Assembly: GCF_026210795.1 (NCBI RefSeq)
Contig: NC_089431.1
Location: forward strand, 2,294,001 to 2,358,000
Reading direction: 5' to 3'
Origin: Rhizophagus irregularis
Taxonomy: Eukaryota > Glomeromycota > Glomeromycetes > Glomerales > Glomeraceae
Length of the DNA stretch: 64,000 nt
Shown: positions 35,400-47,445 of the stretch, piece by piece
How positions within the stretch are numbered: position 1 is the stretch's first letter
Layout: each line of letters begins with the position of its first letter
The notes under the pieces: model-generated
Told to the model about the DNA's origin: nothing
What the model saw: the letters and a program-made list of their open reading frames with translations, nothing else
Databases searched by the model: none
Program-made: the position numbers and the translations under genes

Positions 35400-35600
35400 T
35401 AAGAATTTCCTTTTTGAAAATTTGCAAAACGTCACATGATAGACTTTGATAGATCTTTAATTCCGGCCGGAATTAATTGATCTGCATGGAAATTTCCTTT
35501 TTGGAAATTTGTGTAACTCAAAATTTCATTTTTCGTGAGGAACAAAATTTCCTTTTTTGGGAATTTGTGTAACGTCACGTGATATATTTGGCTCCATCGG
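35400..35600. repeat. Threefold repeated CACGTGA module
   Basis: AATTTCCTTTTTGGAAATTT-type blocks occur at about 35404, 35490 and 35545. The first and third are followed by AACGTCAC(A/G)TGAT. Between them is a perfect 16-bp palindrome, AATTCCGGCCGGAATT, at 35459-35474. The stretch is noticeably richer in GC and CpG than its surroundings and looks like a promoter or a transposon end. Confidence 0.6.
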
Positions 35601-36922
35601 TTGGCTGGCTTGATTGGTCCTTATAGTCAGAATCAGCTGATCATGGGGATGCGACGTTTAATGGATGTGGCAGTTAGCGCATCATCACACACAAAATGTC
35701 ACCCCTTCTGCGGGGATCACATTATATGTCACGTGCCGCATCACATGCCTTCAATTTATTAGTGACGGAGAAAAGGCAAATATATATAGTGGTGATTTCG
35801 TGGGAAAAGTTTTTGCAGTTGAGTTATTATGGTTGTGATTATAATCAACAAAAATATACGATTTGTTCGCCTTTGGGATAAAGATCAGAACAAAATGAAT
35901 AAAATTATTAAATGACTTAATTGCATGTAAAATATATATATATATATATATGTATATTCACTTAATATAATAGTAAATACAAAACTTCTATCAATCCCAT
36001 TACCTCATAATGAACTTACGTTTTTATTGTATTAATAAAGAACCATCGTGATGTAAATTAAGGTAATAAATATACAATTATTATACGTTAGAAAATAACA
36101 ACCTTATAAAAAAAATTGATCACGTATTTTTGAAAAAATTTACATCATTAATTACAAATAGAGCTACAAATATAAGAAATCTCTAAAAAAAAGACATTTA
36201 ATAATTATATAATAAATTTTCTTGTTAAATAATTTAATTTAAAAAGGTAAAATTCAAAACAAAGGGCTCTTTTTTTTTAAAGGATTGTGTTTTATTATTC
36301 ACGCGAGAGTATCTTGTATTTGATTTATGAATATGTTGTTTGTATTCGAATAACGAAATTTTCGTTTACGAGATGATATATATATAATAATCGGTCCGAG
36401 TTAAAAACATTAATTACGACAGACATCTAGAACAAAACTTATCGTATGATGATCTTAGGTGGCTTAAAAAATTATAAAGATGCTATAATAATAATAATTA
36501 TTATTATTATACAAACATTATTGTGTTTTAAAAGTATTTGTCACTATTCTCAAAATAGTTGTGATAATTATTATTTTGATGTTCCTATATTTCAATAAGG
36601 ATCGAATAAAGTATCACCAAAAATAACGTGACTTTTTTCGTGTAAATTTGCGACTTAACTTTGAATAATTGCGAATGGGGAATATTAACGTTATTACGAT
36701 CATAAGTTTAGTAAATATACGAAAATTAGGTTGCGAGTGTTTGTGATATAATAATTTTAAATAATAACGTTCGAAGAAAAAAAACGAAATAAAGAAGAGA
36801 TAAAAAAAAGTAAGGGATCACGGATTGGTGGACGGTATCTTGAAATTTTAAATATAAATATCGATCGAATAATAAAAAATCGAGCACCAAGTATTGTTTG
36901 ATTCCAAAAAGAATCAAACTTG
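35601..36922. other. Noncoding, mixed composition
   Basis: A 61-codon frame at 35696..35881 (+) starts MSPLLRGSHYMSRAASHAFN and is near the CpG-richer stretch, but it has no recognisable domain and I do not call it. An (AT)n run lies near 35934. Nothing else is recognised. Confidence 0.4.
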
Positions 36923-37060
36923 TTAATAAAAAGAAGAACCATTAAAAAATGGTGAGAATATAAATTGTCTGGGCAATCGGCGTATTGTTCCTATGTAATC
37001 GTGACTTAGATGCTTTCTTAAGAAACGCAATTTTCTGCGTTCGGAAACGACACTCTTTTT
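36923..37060 (-). pseudogene. Relic or 3' exon of the small Arg-rich family
   Basis: On the minus strand a frame ends in ...TIFNGSSFY, stop at 36923-36925. The last 21 bases (AATGGTTCTTCTTTTTATTAA) are identical to the end of the family member at 47281-47445. The upstream frame is basic (FLKKASKSRLHRNNTPIAQ) but has no ATG before the next stop at about 37060, so it is a decayed copy or a downstream exon. It has no Arg cluster. Confidence 0.55.
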
Positions 37061-39785
37061 ATTTTTATGTAAAGAGGGCATTATGTAAGAGTGTTTTTTA
37101 TAATTTTTTATAACAAAAAATTATAAAGTATACGAAGAAAGATAAAAATCGAGGGTATTTATATTAAATATCGACCCTGTTATTAGATATTTAGTTGGTA
37201 TCATAATTTATTATTGAATTGATGAACCAATGGATTATTAAGCGCTAAGCTAATTACGTTCTTTTAGATTTGACATACTTGTATTAATCAAATTAATAAA
37301 ATGCAAGGGTTTTATTTGTTTATACATTATAATTTAAGTAAATGGTTTAAATGAATTAAACCATTTTTTCCTATTTTTTCTATAAAAAGTGCTAATGTCA
37401 AATATCCATATTAAGGTCTTCAGGTTACATTTTAATTTATTTCAATTTTTGTTTGAATGAAGATTTAGTGCGCGTGTTAAAATCATGATTTCTTAGAATC
37501 TTGCATTTGATGTCAATCAAAGTTTGTGTAACATAATTATGATGTTTAAATACATAAATATAATAATACTTATAATACCAGATTTAAACGAAAAATCATC
37601 AATAATCAAATAATTGACCACTGTCTCTATAAAAATGCTAATATACATTTGAAAGCGTTACATATTATTGTATAAAACGCACAAATTTAATATATTGAAA
37701 GGAAATTAAATTAACTGTGTGACAGATCACAGTAAACCAAGCTAAAAATGTTCTTATACAAGAAAAAAACCTGTTTCTTTTACCCCTAAAAAATAAATTA
37801 CCTAATTTGTTATCAACGTGCTCATATAAGTACCTCTAGATTTCGTATATTTGAAACGGGGGAGAAAATTAATAAAAATCAAATAAAATTTGTGTACTTT
37901 TTATGATTGTAATGTTTAAACTTAAATGAAAAATTCTTCGTTAAATGATAAATTCGTGCGGAATAAAGTAATTTCATCTATTTTTAAAATGAACATGTTG
38001 AATCATATTACGTAAATATTTTAAACAAACGATAATAGAATAATAGATGTACATTGCATCTGACATCGGAGAAAAATGTTTATGCATTTTAAAAAATTAT
38101 TTATTGCACTTTACGCCCAGACCCTTACCGTTAAGTGGTGCTTTTTTAAATTATTGTATTACAAATTATAAATAATTACCAAAAAAAAAAATTTATATCC
38201 AAGAATGCAAATTTTGGATAATTTTTATGTGACATTCAAAATTATTCTTTTAATTTAATTATAATAATATTACATTCTCATTCTCCGTTAAACAAGAAAT
38301 CAACAATTTTTTTATGATTTCTTATTTAATATTGAAATCTAAATTTACTTTATTTCATTGGACCACATGGATTTTTATTTCTATAGAAAATTCCTTTTTT
38401 TTTTTACAAATTTTAAGATTCCCGAAAAATAAAAATAAAAAAAAATATATAATATATACTATACACCATACACCAACGCCAAGAAAAATTGTACAACGAT
38501 GATTGTATTACTTTCGACTTTCAAGATGCTTTAATATACAGCGCATACAAATTCGGTGAGTAAACCGATTGGTTTACAAAATAAATCATTCACTAATTTT
38601 ATTTTCATTGAAGTTTAAAAAACGAAAATATAACAAAATTTTTATTAGCCTAAAGAATTAATATTCTATTTCGAGTGTCAGGGTCTTTACACAAAATTAG
38701 TGATGAAATTATTATTTTACATAAATGAACATGTTTTTCTCCTTAAAATTAATTGGTTAATTCAGCTCAAACAATAATGCGGTATTATTATTATTATTAT
38801 TATTATATCTGTAAATCCTAGATTTATCTCTATAGAACTTTAAGCATTTTGTAAGCATTTTTTGTTATGCTTATTGATTTGTGTGACACCTGTCAAACTG
38901 CTGTCAAATACTGTACATTATACTGCATATCTCTTACATAAATTTTTGATTTTTTTTTAAAAAAAAATCTATTATAGAAATAATAGAATCTTGAGTTATA
39001 CTAAAAATTCATTACACGAAGAATCAAAACAGTTCCTTTAAAAAATTTACAAAACTGAATATAGCACTTATACATAAAAATAGAAAATGTACAAACATTT
39101 AAAACTATGATAAAGATAGGTGTTAATATTGTTCCTATTCCTAATAGTAAATATTTCATTATTGCCAATATAAAAACATTAGTATATATGATTCATTAAT
39201 CTTATATTATTGCTCGGTTTAATTTGCGTAAGCTTTTAAAATGAATTTATAAAATTTATTCCCTTATTTTCAAAAAAAACAAAAAATCTTTCATTTATAA
39301 TTCACAATAAATATATTTGTTTCTTAATGATATTGTTTGAATATTTATAACAACATTACCATAACCAGAATTTATACCTTACAATAATAGTTTTTTTTTA
39401 AATGTTTGGAAAGCTTCAAACTAGGAAATTTCGATCCAAATTTTGATATAAGTAAAATATGTTTAAGGATATATATATCATATGCTATTACAATAAATCG
39501 TTTCAATCAACAATTTATATGATAAATATAGTTAGATTATGAGGTTTTATAGAATATGAATTCTGGTCGATGATAATTATGTTTCAGATCCAAAGATGCT
39601 TATGAAAATACCTCAAAAATGAAAACCCTGTAAAAAAAAGGTCGATCCGTTTTTTTATATTTCATCCTTTTTTCCGTAAAAGGCTCATATATCCGGAATT
39701 AATAACCTTATATCACGGAATTTTTCGAGTTATTTTCATTTTCCGTGGGTGGATCCATTTTTACGGAAATTACGGATAAGATTTT
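37061..39785. other. Gene-poor AT-rich stretch
   Basis: I see no convincing gene. The frame at 38314..38502 (+) is composed of low-complexity hydrophobic and Lys codons and is probably spurious. Confidence 0.4.
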
Positions 39786-39959
39786 TTATAGCAATCTTTT
39801 ATCCTTTTTCTTCTTCCAAGCGTCAATTACGACACCTTTAACTTTTTCTTCAACTTCTAACCAATTTTGCTTAGCCAATCTAACCATTAAATCAATTTGA
39901 TCAGGAGTGTAAATAAAATTAGCGAAAGAAGCAAATTTAGCGGTACTAGGTACAAATTT
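39786..39959 (-). pseudogene. Orphan coding fragment, unrecognised
   Basis: A 57-residue stretch reads on the minus strand without breaks. It begins FVPSTAKFASFANFIYTPDQ, continues IDLMVRLAKQNWLEVEEKVK and ends with DAWKKKKDKRLL and a stop. Upstream the frame is closed by a stop, and no start codon or acceptor is obvious. Composition and amphipathic helices look like genuine protein, unlike the surrounding DNA. It is probably a fragment of a captured or decayed gene. I do not recognise it. Confidence 0.5.
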
Positions 39960-41869
39960 TTATCAACTTTGTCTATGATAAACTGCAGGAGTCGTGTATC
40001 TATCAGTAATCATAAACTTGCGAAGTGATGATTATTTGAACTAATGAACATTTGGACTATTGGACTATTGTTATTATTCAACTCAAGTCCAAATTTCTAA
40101 TTGGATAATATCTCTCTATTACAATGATAATGTCGCAAAATGGTTGACTCCGTTTTGGTGGATTTCTAACAAAATTCTAAAATTTATTGTATTTTGATAT
40201 ATGAAGTTTCGAAATGTTTGAAAATTATAAGAAGGAAGCTTGGAATTCAGAATGTAAATTGGATCGAAATTGAATTCCTTTTTTTAAAAAAGTGTAAAAC
40301 ATAAATTTATAATTCCAGCTAAAAATTATGCATAATGCAGGCCAATATGTGCTGATATTTGGATATTTGAGCTTATATGCCGATTATCCAAAATTCCAAA
40401 TGTCACAATAGTGCGATTGCAGGAATTAGACAATGTCAATACAGTATCATCAATTGTAAATGCATGGATAATATATTGATTAATTTTACGAATGATTTTT
40501 ATCATACTATTTAAAAGTAAGGAAAAAGAAAAAAATAATAATACAAAAATTTTCTCAAAACTAGAATTAAAACACGATTTAAACAGATTAAATGCTATTA
40601 TAATATTATTATAATCTAGTTAATACTGACATACAAATATTATAAAGGAATTCTAATTGATATTCAAAATGTAAATAACTTGATTTGAAATAATATATAT
40701 ATAGTTAATAAAGAAATCGAAAACTGAAAGAAATATTCAATATATAGTCATATGCCGATCATCGATGAAGCTTTGGGCTAAGCCACAGATGTTCGGGTGA
40801 AACTTGAAACTTTTATAATATATTATTTAAGTATTCAAGAATTTATGACTAAAATAAACCAGGATAATTTTTAATAAACCAGTAGTTATCATTAAATAAA
40901 TACTTGCAATTATTATAAGATAATAAAGCTAATTTTTGGCAACATTTTGAACTGTTTTAAGAATTAATTCATTAACAATAAAAAAATAAATAATCAATAT
41001 GAAACTCAATACAACATATGGTTAAACTATAATAATATGTAACTAATAGATAAAGTCCTTTATTTTATATAAAAATGCTTAATTTTTTATTAAATTATAA
41101 AAAGTATCATTAGTAAAGTTGGTTAATAATATTCCGATTTAAGGTAAAAATTAATATACTATAATTCCGAAGTTAAATGAAGCTATTATTAAAATTTTAG
41201 TATACGTTAATATGTAAATTTTGCAAAAAAATCACTGATAACGGTATTTTTCTTATGTGATAAGATTGACAAAAATGATTGGAAAATCGTGATAAAATAG
41301 CGTTATCCAAATTTAGCTATGAATCGGTCATCTTCCGATAAAGTAGACTAGTAGTAGTAATTTATTATCCAATAGATATTCACACAAAACAATTCTTGTA
41401 TCCAACTATAACTAAGTTTCTTCCAGAGAACTATTTTATTTTATTAAAGTACCAATTAGAGTCAAAGAGTTGTAAATTCATGAAATAAGTAATCAGCGAT
41501 CAGATATAATAAGGTTTTTTTTTGTCTTGTGTATTTTATTATACACATTTAAATATGAAACATGGTTTATTAAAATTTTTAAATTTAAGATATCTATTAT
41601 AATCGGTATAAATCCGATAAAATAAAAGTTTCTTTATTATAAAAATAAATTGGGTTAACAAAAGAATAGAAAATTTAGGCTTTGAAATTTTTTTTTTTTC
41701 TTTCATTTTAAATTTAATGCATTCAGTTATTTAGTTTATACCTTTTATGCATTGTTTTGAACTCATTCATATAATGAATAAAATGTAGAAACAGAACTTG
41801 ACCACAAAAAAAAACAATGACTTCACAAAAAATAAAAATGGTAATAAAGAAAAAAGTTTAATTATTAAA
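39960..41869. other. Gene-poor AT-rich stretch
   Basis: No gene, RNA or clear repeat is recognised. Confidence 0.4.
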
Positions 41870-41992
41870 TATCACTGCTGGTGATTGTCACCACCTTACC
41901 AGAATTAGAGTAGAATTTTGGGCAGAATTAAAAATGACATGAAACTCTGCCCGTTAACATTTGTTAATGCTGGATCACCTGCAGTGATACCC
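41870..41992. mobile_element. 123-bp MITE with 12-bp flanking repeat
   Basis: Ends TATCACTGCTGGTGAT and (in complement) GGGTATCACTGCAGGTGAT enclose a short hairpin with an internal TGGGCAGA/TCTGCCCG pair. The direct repeat TTAATTATTAAA flanks it exactly (41858-41869 and 41993-42004). Given the AT-rich motif, the true duplication may be shorter. Confidence 0.72.
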
Positions 41993-42004
41993 TTAATTAT
42001 TAAA

Positions 42005-42510
42005 ATTGATATACTAATATTTGTTAAAACGATGCTTTTATGACACTAATATAAATGTTATTTATATTATCGACTTATATAATTTATTAATAAAAAGTTA
42101 ATGTAAAATTTATTTGTAATAAATAAAAGTTTCTTAGTTTATTGGTTCATAGGTTCGTAATATCTTTACTTATTATGAAACATTTACTTACAATGGGGGG
42201 AAAATTTTACTTACAAAATGTCAAAGGTAACCAATAATAGGAATAAATAAATATAAAATTCGAAGATCTTTAAAATGTACACGTTAATTGGGTGTAATAT
42301 CAGGGTATATTTTTTAAAAAAAGGAAGAGAATCAACGAAAAAAAGAATTTTATGATTAGAAAAGTAGTCCTATGCGAATAAACGAGATTCGAACTTAAAT
42401 AAATGAAGAACATTGTAAAGCGGAAAGTAAATTTTAGTTTTAAAATGATTAAATCTGAAGAAAAAGTGCGAAATTTTGCAAAAAAAATAACCATTAAAAG
42501 TATTGTTTTC
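42005..42510. other. Noncoding, 3' side of a small Arg-rich gene
   Basis: The minus-strand frame at 42530..42300 overlaps the small gene in another frame and is its shadow. Nothing else is seen. Confidence 0.4.
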
Positions 42511-42687
42511 CTAATAAAAGGAAGAGCCACAAAATAATTGGATTACAAATTCATCTTGTGAATTTTGTGGAGCCATTTGACGAATTCTCCTCAATGTGTC
42601 GATATGAGGTGATAATCGAATATTTCGAAATTGTCGTCTTCTGTTACGTTGAATTAATCGTCTCCTATTAATATTTTGATTGAACAT
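42511..42687 (-). CDS. Small Arg-rich family protein, member 1
   Basis: This encodes 58 residues starting MFNQNINRRRLIQRNRRRQF and ending Q-L-F-C-G-S-S-F-Y. In between are L-R-R-I-R-Q-M and A-P-Q-N. It shares with the members at 45366, 47281, 51314, 57120 and 60277 the order Asn-rich start, Arg cluster, variable middle, (R)xMxxxPxQN and a terminal LFxGSSFY-like block. No signal peptide or membrane segment is seen. It is strongly cationic, so RNA, DNA or nuclear contacts are plausible, but function is unknown. A TATAAATA lies 61-68 bases upstream of the ATG, weak evidence in such AT-rich DNA. Confidence 0.7.
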   Translation of the reverse strand: MFNQNINRRRLIQRNRRRQFRNIRLSPHIDTLRRIRQMAPQNSQDEFVIQLFCGSSFY

Positions 42688-43573
42688 TTGTATAACTTTT
42701 TTTTTTTAATACAAAATTATGTCGAATTTAAAAAAAAAATTAACGAATATTTATAGTGTTGACGACTAAAGTATTCGCTTCTTTCACATGCCCAAAATAA
42801 TCAGTTCTTACAAATAAAAAATTGTTTTCATTCATTTTAAGATTTTCTTAGTACAACAATCAATATGTAAACATTGTTCTCTAAAAATTTTTGTACTAAT
42901 AATCGAAAAACGGTTACTTATTATAAATCCAATATCCTATTTGTAGTTAGGAAGCAGGTCGGATGATATTTTAACCCCCCTGCCCAATAGACAGTCACTT
43001 GATTTTACCACTTAATATATCTAATATATCAATATTTTTCCACCTACGGTTAGCATAGTAATAATTGTATTTTATTCCTCTTTCGTTTGTTGATAGTTCT
43101 GTGATTTATTTATTTGATCGTTCTAGAAATGAATTTTGCAAATCAGTAAATCCAGTGCTTATAAGGCATACAAGGAATTACAAATAAAGTAATTTATGAA
43201 AGTAACAAATTTTTTCGGTAGCATATTTGTGATAGTAATGATAGTAATACTAAATAATTCACTTTGAAAGTAAGCTGTCGGATTCTATAGTTCATTCAAG
43301 TATTGAATTTTGTCGGCCGTAAACCTTTTTTTAAAAAATCGGGTTTGTCGGCCGAAATGTATCAATCTAACATTTTTTCCGATTAAAGAGGCAAATATTT
43401 TGTTTCAATACCTTTCTTAAAAAGATTAATTCACATAACAATTAATACACAACAATTAATAACAATGTTAATTGACTAATTCCTTTACTTCCGGAAACCG
43501 TGATTGTTTTTTTTCATTCTTAAACAAATTTATTTCGCTAAATATATTTATTTCAATGAAAAATAATAAAAAT
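42688..43573. other. Upstream region of small-gene member 1
   Basis: TATAAATA (minus strand) lies at 42755-42748. No other gene is seen. A pair of GTCGGCCG motifs occurs near 43313 and 43347. Confidence 0.4.
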
Positions 43574-43719
43574 GGGAGCATCCTTAACTTACGCATCATG
43601 TGTACGATATTAACGTACGCACTGGCCGGAGTTAAGTTTAACACTATCATCTGCAAGTGCATAACTCCTAAACTCTGTTAGGATATACGTACGCACGGTG
43701 CGTACGTTAAGGAACTTCA
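43574..43719 (+). mobile_element. MITE family 1, copy B
   Basis: This matches 1707-1862 in inverted orientation: GTACGATATTAACGTACG, CACTGGCC and GCATAACTCCTAAACTC appear in the same order. The ends are CCTTAAC and GTTAAGG. Imperfect flanking repeats (TAAAAATG and ATAAAATG) may be a decayed target duplication. Confidence 0.72.
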
Positions 43720-45365
43720 ATAAAATGGTGAGTTTGATATTTAAAAATATTATTAAATCATAGTATTGTTAAAAACATACTCTTCAGCTGCAGTCTTACT
43801 TAATCTTATAATTTGATCAGTACAGCATAATCTTGCATAATTCCATCAGACCGAATTATTTCAATAACTCAGTTAAAAACAGGGGGGAGTTATTCAATGA
43901 TTACATAAGAATGTAATACCAATTTAAATAATGTAATAAAAATACTGTACTAAAGAAAGGTATAATTAACTATTATAAAATTAATTTTAAAAATAATTAC
44001 TATATTCAATTTTGAAAAAGGTTTCCGCGATAATGAATAACCGCCGGTACAATAAGTCAATAACTCAATAACTTCCAAATTAGAATCGCGTGAATCAAAT
44101 GAAAAGGATAGATTGGTAAAACAATTGTTAAATAACAAAAATTATTACCAATCATTATTCTAAATGGTGAAAATGGTGATAAACGAGTTAAATGACAGAT
44201 TTGGCGATATGGCGAAATACATATGATACAATATAATCATCGTACGACATCGAGTAACTGTTACCAAAACAAAAATAAATAAGTAAATAAATATTCGGTA
44301 ACGTGACTTTGTATTCACAAAGGTATTCGATAAAAATAGTAACAATAGTTCGCAATAAAATAATATTTTTTTTAACAAATTCTTTATTTCAGTAGTATTT
44401 TTTTTTTTTGAAAAGTACATTATTGTTGTGTTCTAATTTGTTTTGAAAATGAAAACGCGTTTTTTTCTATAATAAACATAAATATAATGAAAGTTTTCTT
44501 TTTATAAATCTAGGAGTTTTAAAGGTGAACTATCAAGTTTTGAAAAGACTTTTTTTTATTTAATATAGCATAATAGTTATTATCATTCTAATACAATTAA
44601 TTATTCATAATTTATTCAACACAATAAAAGAATCATGAAAAATATTAGAAATATTTATATAAATACTTCTTTGCATTTTTTATACTAAAACTACAAATAT
44701 TTTTAGTATAAAATGTTCCTTCTCTTTAGAAAAAAAAACCAACTAGTTCAATTCACGTGATTGAAACAACTGTGCAGTTCCGGACTGCATCGGAACGCCC
44801 GTTTGATCAATAATTACACAAATCGTCGATCATCGGCATCAAATCGTAACTACTTTTATACATGAATATATTATACATGAATATATAAACATGAATATAA
44901 TATACGTAATGTATCACTCTTTCACATATTGCTTTTACTGTAATAAGTAAGATATATGTAAAAATATAGACATATCTATTGTCGTTTTTAAACCAATCGA
45001 AATTCGTCAAAACGGAGATGTAAAATCTCGAATATAATTTAAAATTCTTCGATAATGTTGATAACGATGATCGGGTATCGACGCTTTTTTACTTGTTATT
45101 TCGACTATTTTCCTTTTTCGACGTAAAAAAATAAACCGATTTTTTTTTTTAAATATATTTCTTCGGAGATACGATTTTTAAGATTTGCCAATTTTTTTTC
45201 TTTTTTTTTTGTCCCGATTTTTAAACCGAAAATGCCAATATTTCTTTTACTTTCCACAAATACGAGTCATGAACCAAAAAGTAACTTTTCATCATTTGAA
45301 CAATTATCCTATCACCCAAAAACACTCCACAACACCGAAAAGGTCATAAATAATAATTTTTTAAT
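43720..45365. other. Gene-poor AT-rich stretch
   Basis: Several frames of 60-86 codons occur, but all are low-complexity or hydrophobic and unsupported. No RNA gene is recognised. Confidence 0.4.
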
Positions 45366-45539
45366 TTAATAAAAAGAAGAACCTCCAAACAGCTGAGTTG
45401 CAAAAGTTCCTTGAGCATTTTGCAGTGGTAACTGTCTCATAGATGCAACAAAACTTAAGTGGCTCCTATCATACTGAGCCTTCAAGGACCTTCTTCTTCT
45501 TCTCTTAGACACAATATTATTTTTGTTATGAACCATCAT
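45366..45539 (-). CDS. Small Arg-rich family protein, member 2
   Basis: This encodes 57 residues, starting MMVHNKNNIVSKRRRRRSLK and ending A-T-Q-L-F-G-G-S-S-F-Y. The middle holds S-M-R-Q-L-P-L-Q-N. Five consecutive Arg residues form the basic cluster. The second Met (45536) is an equally possible start. The last 18 coding bases, including the stop, are identical to those of the member at 47281. No signal peptide is seen and the function is unknown. Confidence 0.72.
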   Translation of the reverse strand: MMVHNKNNIVSKRRRRRSLKAQYDRSHLSFVASMRQLPLQNAQGTFATQLFGGSSFY

Positions 45540-47280
45540 GGACAAAAAACAATATAATATAGAAGTGTGGAAATAAAAGATAAGAATAAAATTATTTTTT
45601 TTTTGAGGGGGGGGAAGACTGTATTTATTACTTTTTTTTAGATTACATAAATTCGGGTATCAATATTTTTTTTTCAGAATCTAACAACCGTTAATTTAAT
45701 TGTTGTCTAATTATCTTTTTAATATTTTCTTTAAAGAACAGATAATTATAGATCAAAATGAAGTTCTTAGTGGAAAAATACACAGAATAGTCTTTTTTTT
45801 CTTCACAGAAACTCGTCCTTAAATAACAAATTATATGATAATAATCAAAACTAGTTAGTTATTTAATCGTAATTGTAACTGTAACTCTAACCGATAAATC
45901 AAACAGATAAAATAGAAAAAACGCATAGAATTTACTATAAATAAACATAAGAATCAAAAGAAGTATTTGTTTGTCCTTATTTAACAAATAAATTAAACAG
46001 CATATTAACCGACAAACAGATAATTTCAACAGTTAAGGAGGTTACATCACAGCGCAGTGTTACACAAAAGTCATTAGTCTATCTGTAATTTGGCCCACTT
46101 TAGTAACACATTATTATGATTTCATTGTTTTCATCCCTGTTGATCAAAAAAAAAACGAACGGTCATTCCCGGTTAATAACGGATAAAATGATTTCACTAT
46201 ATTCATGGTTTGCAAGGATATTTAAATTTTTTTTTTTTCATTATTAACCGTAAAACAAACGTAAAAAAAATTTTTTAGAAGTGATTAATAATAATGATAA
46301 AAAAAAACACAAAATGATGTACCAAAAATTTAATAATTAAATACATTTGGATAACTATAGCATATAAACTGAGTAATTGAAATTTTTATCAAAATACAAT
46401 TAAGGGACTTACTGATAAAAAAAAAAAAAGATTGACATTATGCAATACCAAATTTTTTTTTTTTCACACGTACAAAGAAAAAAGTCGGATTGTACATATC
46501 AGTTTATCAGCTTATCATCTAATCACATGCAGTTACAAGCTACAACGCGGGTCTTACAAATAAAATAATAATCTTGCATTTTTTCAAGAAACCTACTACT
46601 ACATATTTTATTGTATTATAATATTGTACTTCAATGCGTATTCTTTAGACTTCTCACGTGGAAATATTGATTTATTATATAAAAAAACATTTATGTAAAG
46701 AAAAATAAAAAAGAAAATTCCACCAAACATTTTTTATCCATTTTTATATAACTTATAGAAAAACTGATTGTTAAATATTAATAGAAAATGGAAAATATAA
46801 CGAATAAATCAAGTAAAAAATGAATTAAACATAATCATAGTACTTGTGACGTAAATTCTATTGCGATTATTGCGATTTAAATGATAAAAATTATTGATCC
46901 AAGAAAATGGGTAAAGAAATAAACGAATTTAAATAATATTTCATAATAGAAATAATAAAAGGATGGGAATGGGAATTGAAAATTTTTTATCTATAGTAGA
47001 AATCGATTAATAAAAACCCGTTATTTTATGAAAATGCTAATAATTACTAAACTACCTTAAATAAAAGGAAATAGGTATTTATGCTTATAATGCTTACATA
47101 ATTAACTTATTATAAATTTTAGAAATATTGCCGTATTTACAGATTACAGTATTTTATTTGTAAATCGAAAAAGTGATTGACGGTTATATACTGTATATAT
47201 ATATATAGGCGCTGACGATAAAGGATTTGCCGAATGATTTTACCAATTTAAAGTTCTCATGATAGAAGATGAAGGATAAT
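45540..47280. other. Gene-poor AT-rich stretch
   Basis: This holds the upstream region of member 2, including a poly-G run (GAGGGGGGGG at about 45606). Nothing coding is recognised. Confidence 0.4.
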
Positions 47281-47445
47281 TTAATAAAAAGAAGAACCAT
47301 TTATGATAAAGTTCATAAATTCTTCTTGTGAATTTTGCGGCAATCGTTGCCTTCTTCTTGGTGAATTGTTACTATTGCATTGTGCCAATAGAAATCTTTT
47401 GTTCCTCCTTCGGGTAATAATATTATTCTTGCGATCTGATATCAT
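47281..47445 (-). CDS. Small Arg-rich family protein, member 3
   Basis: I choose the ATG at 47445 by comparison with its relatives (MISDRKNNIITRRRNKRF), giving 54 residues. The frame stays open upstream to 47625, so a 114-residue form is formally possible. The protein continues with R-R-R-Q-R-L-P-Q-N-S-Q-E-E-F and ends I-I-N-G-S-S-F-Y. TATAAATA lies about 90 bases upstream of the chosen start. It has the same Asn-then-Arg opening and same ending as members 1 and 2. Confidence 0.68.
   Translation of the reverse strand: MISDRKNNIITRRRNKRFLLAQCNSNNSPRRRQRLPQNSQEEFMNFIINGSSFY

Noticed and set aside
35696-35881. 61-codon plus-strand frame starting MSPLLRGSHY
   Set aside because: It has no recognisable domain, splice structure or homologue in the window. 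It is kept only as a possibility within the noncoding entry.
36726-36942. Two overlapping hydrophobic frames on the minus strand
   Set aside because: Composition is dominated by AT-driven Phe/Leu/Ile codons. One overlaps the end of the small-family relic in another frame, so they look like shadows.
44160-45010. Several 60-86 codon frames with hydrophobic segments as small membrane proteins
   Set aside because: They are low-complexity, AT-driven, have no paralogues in the window and show no start context or neighbouring exon.
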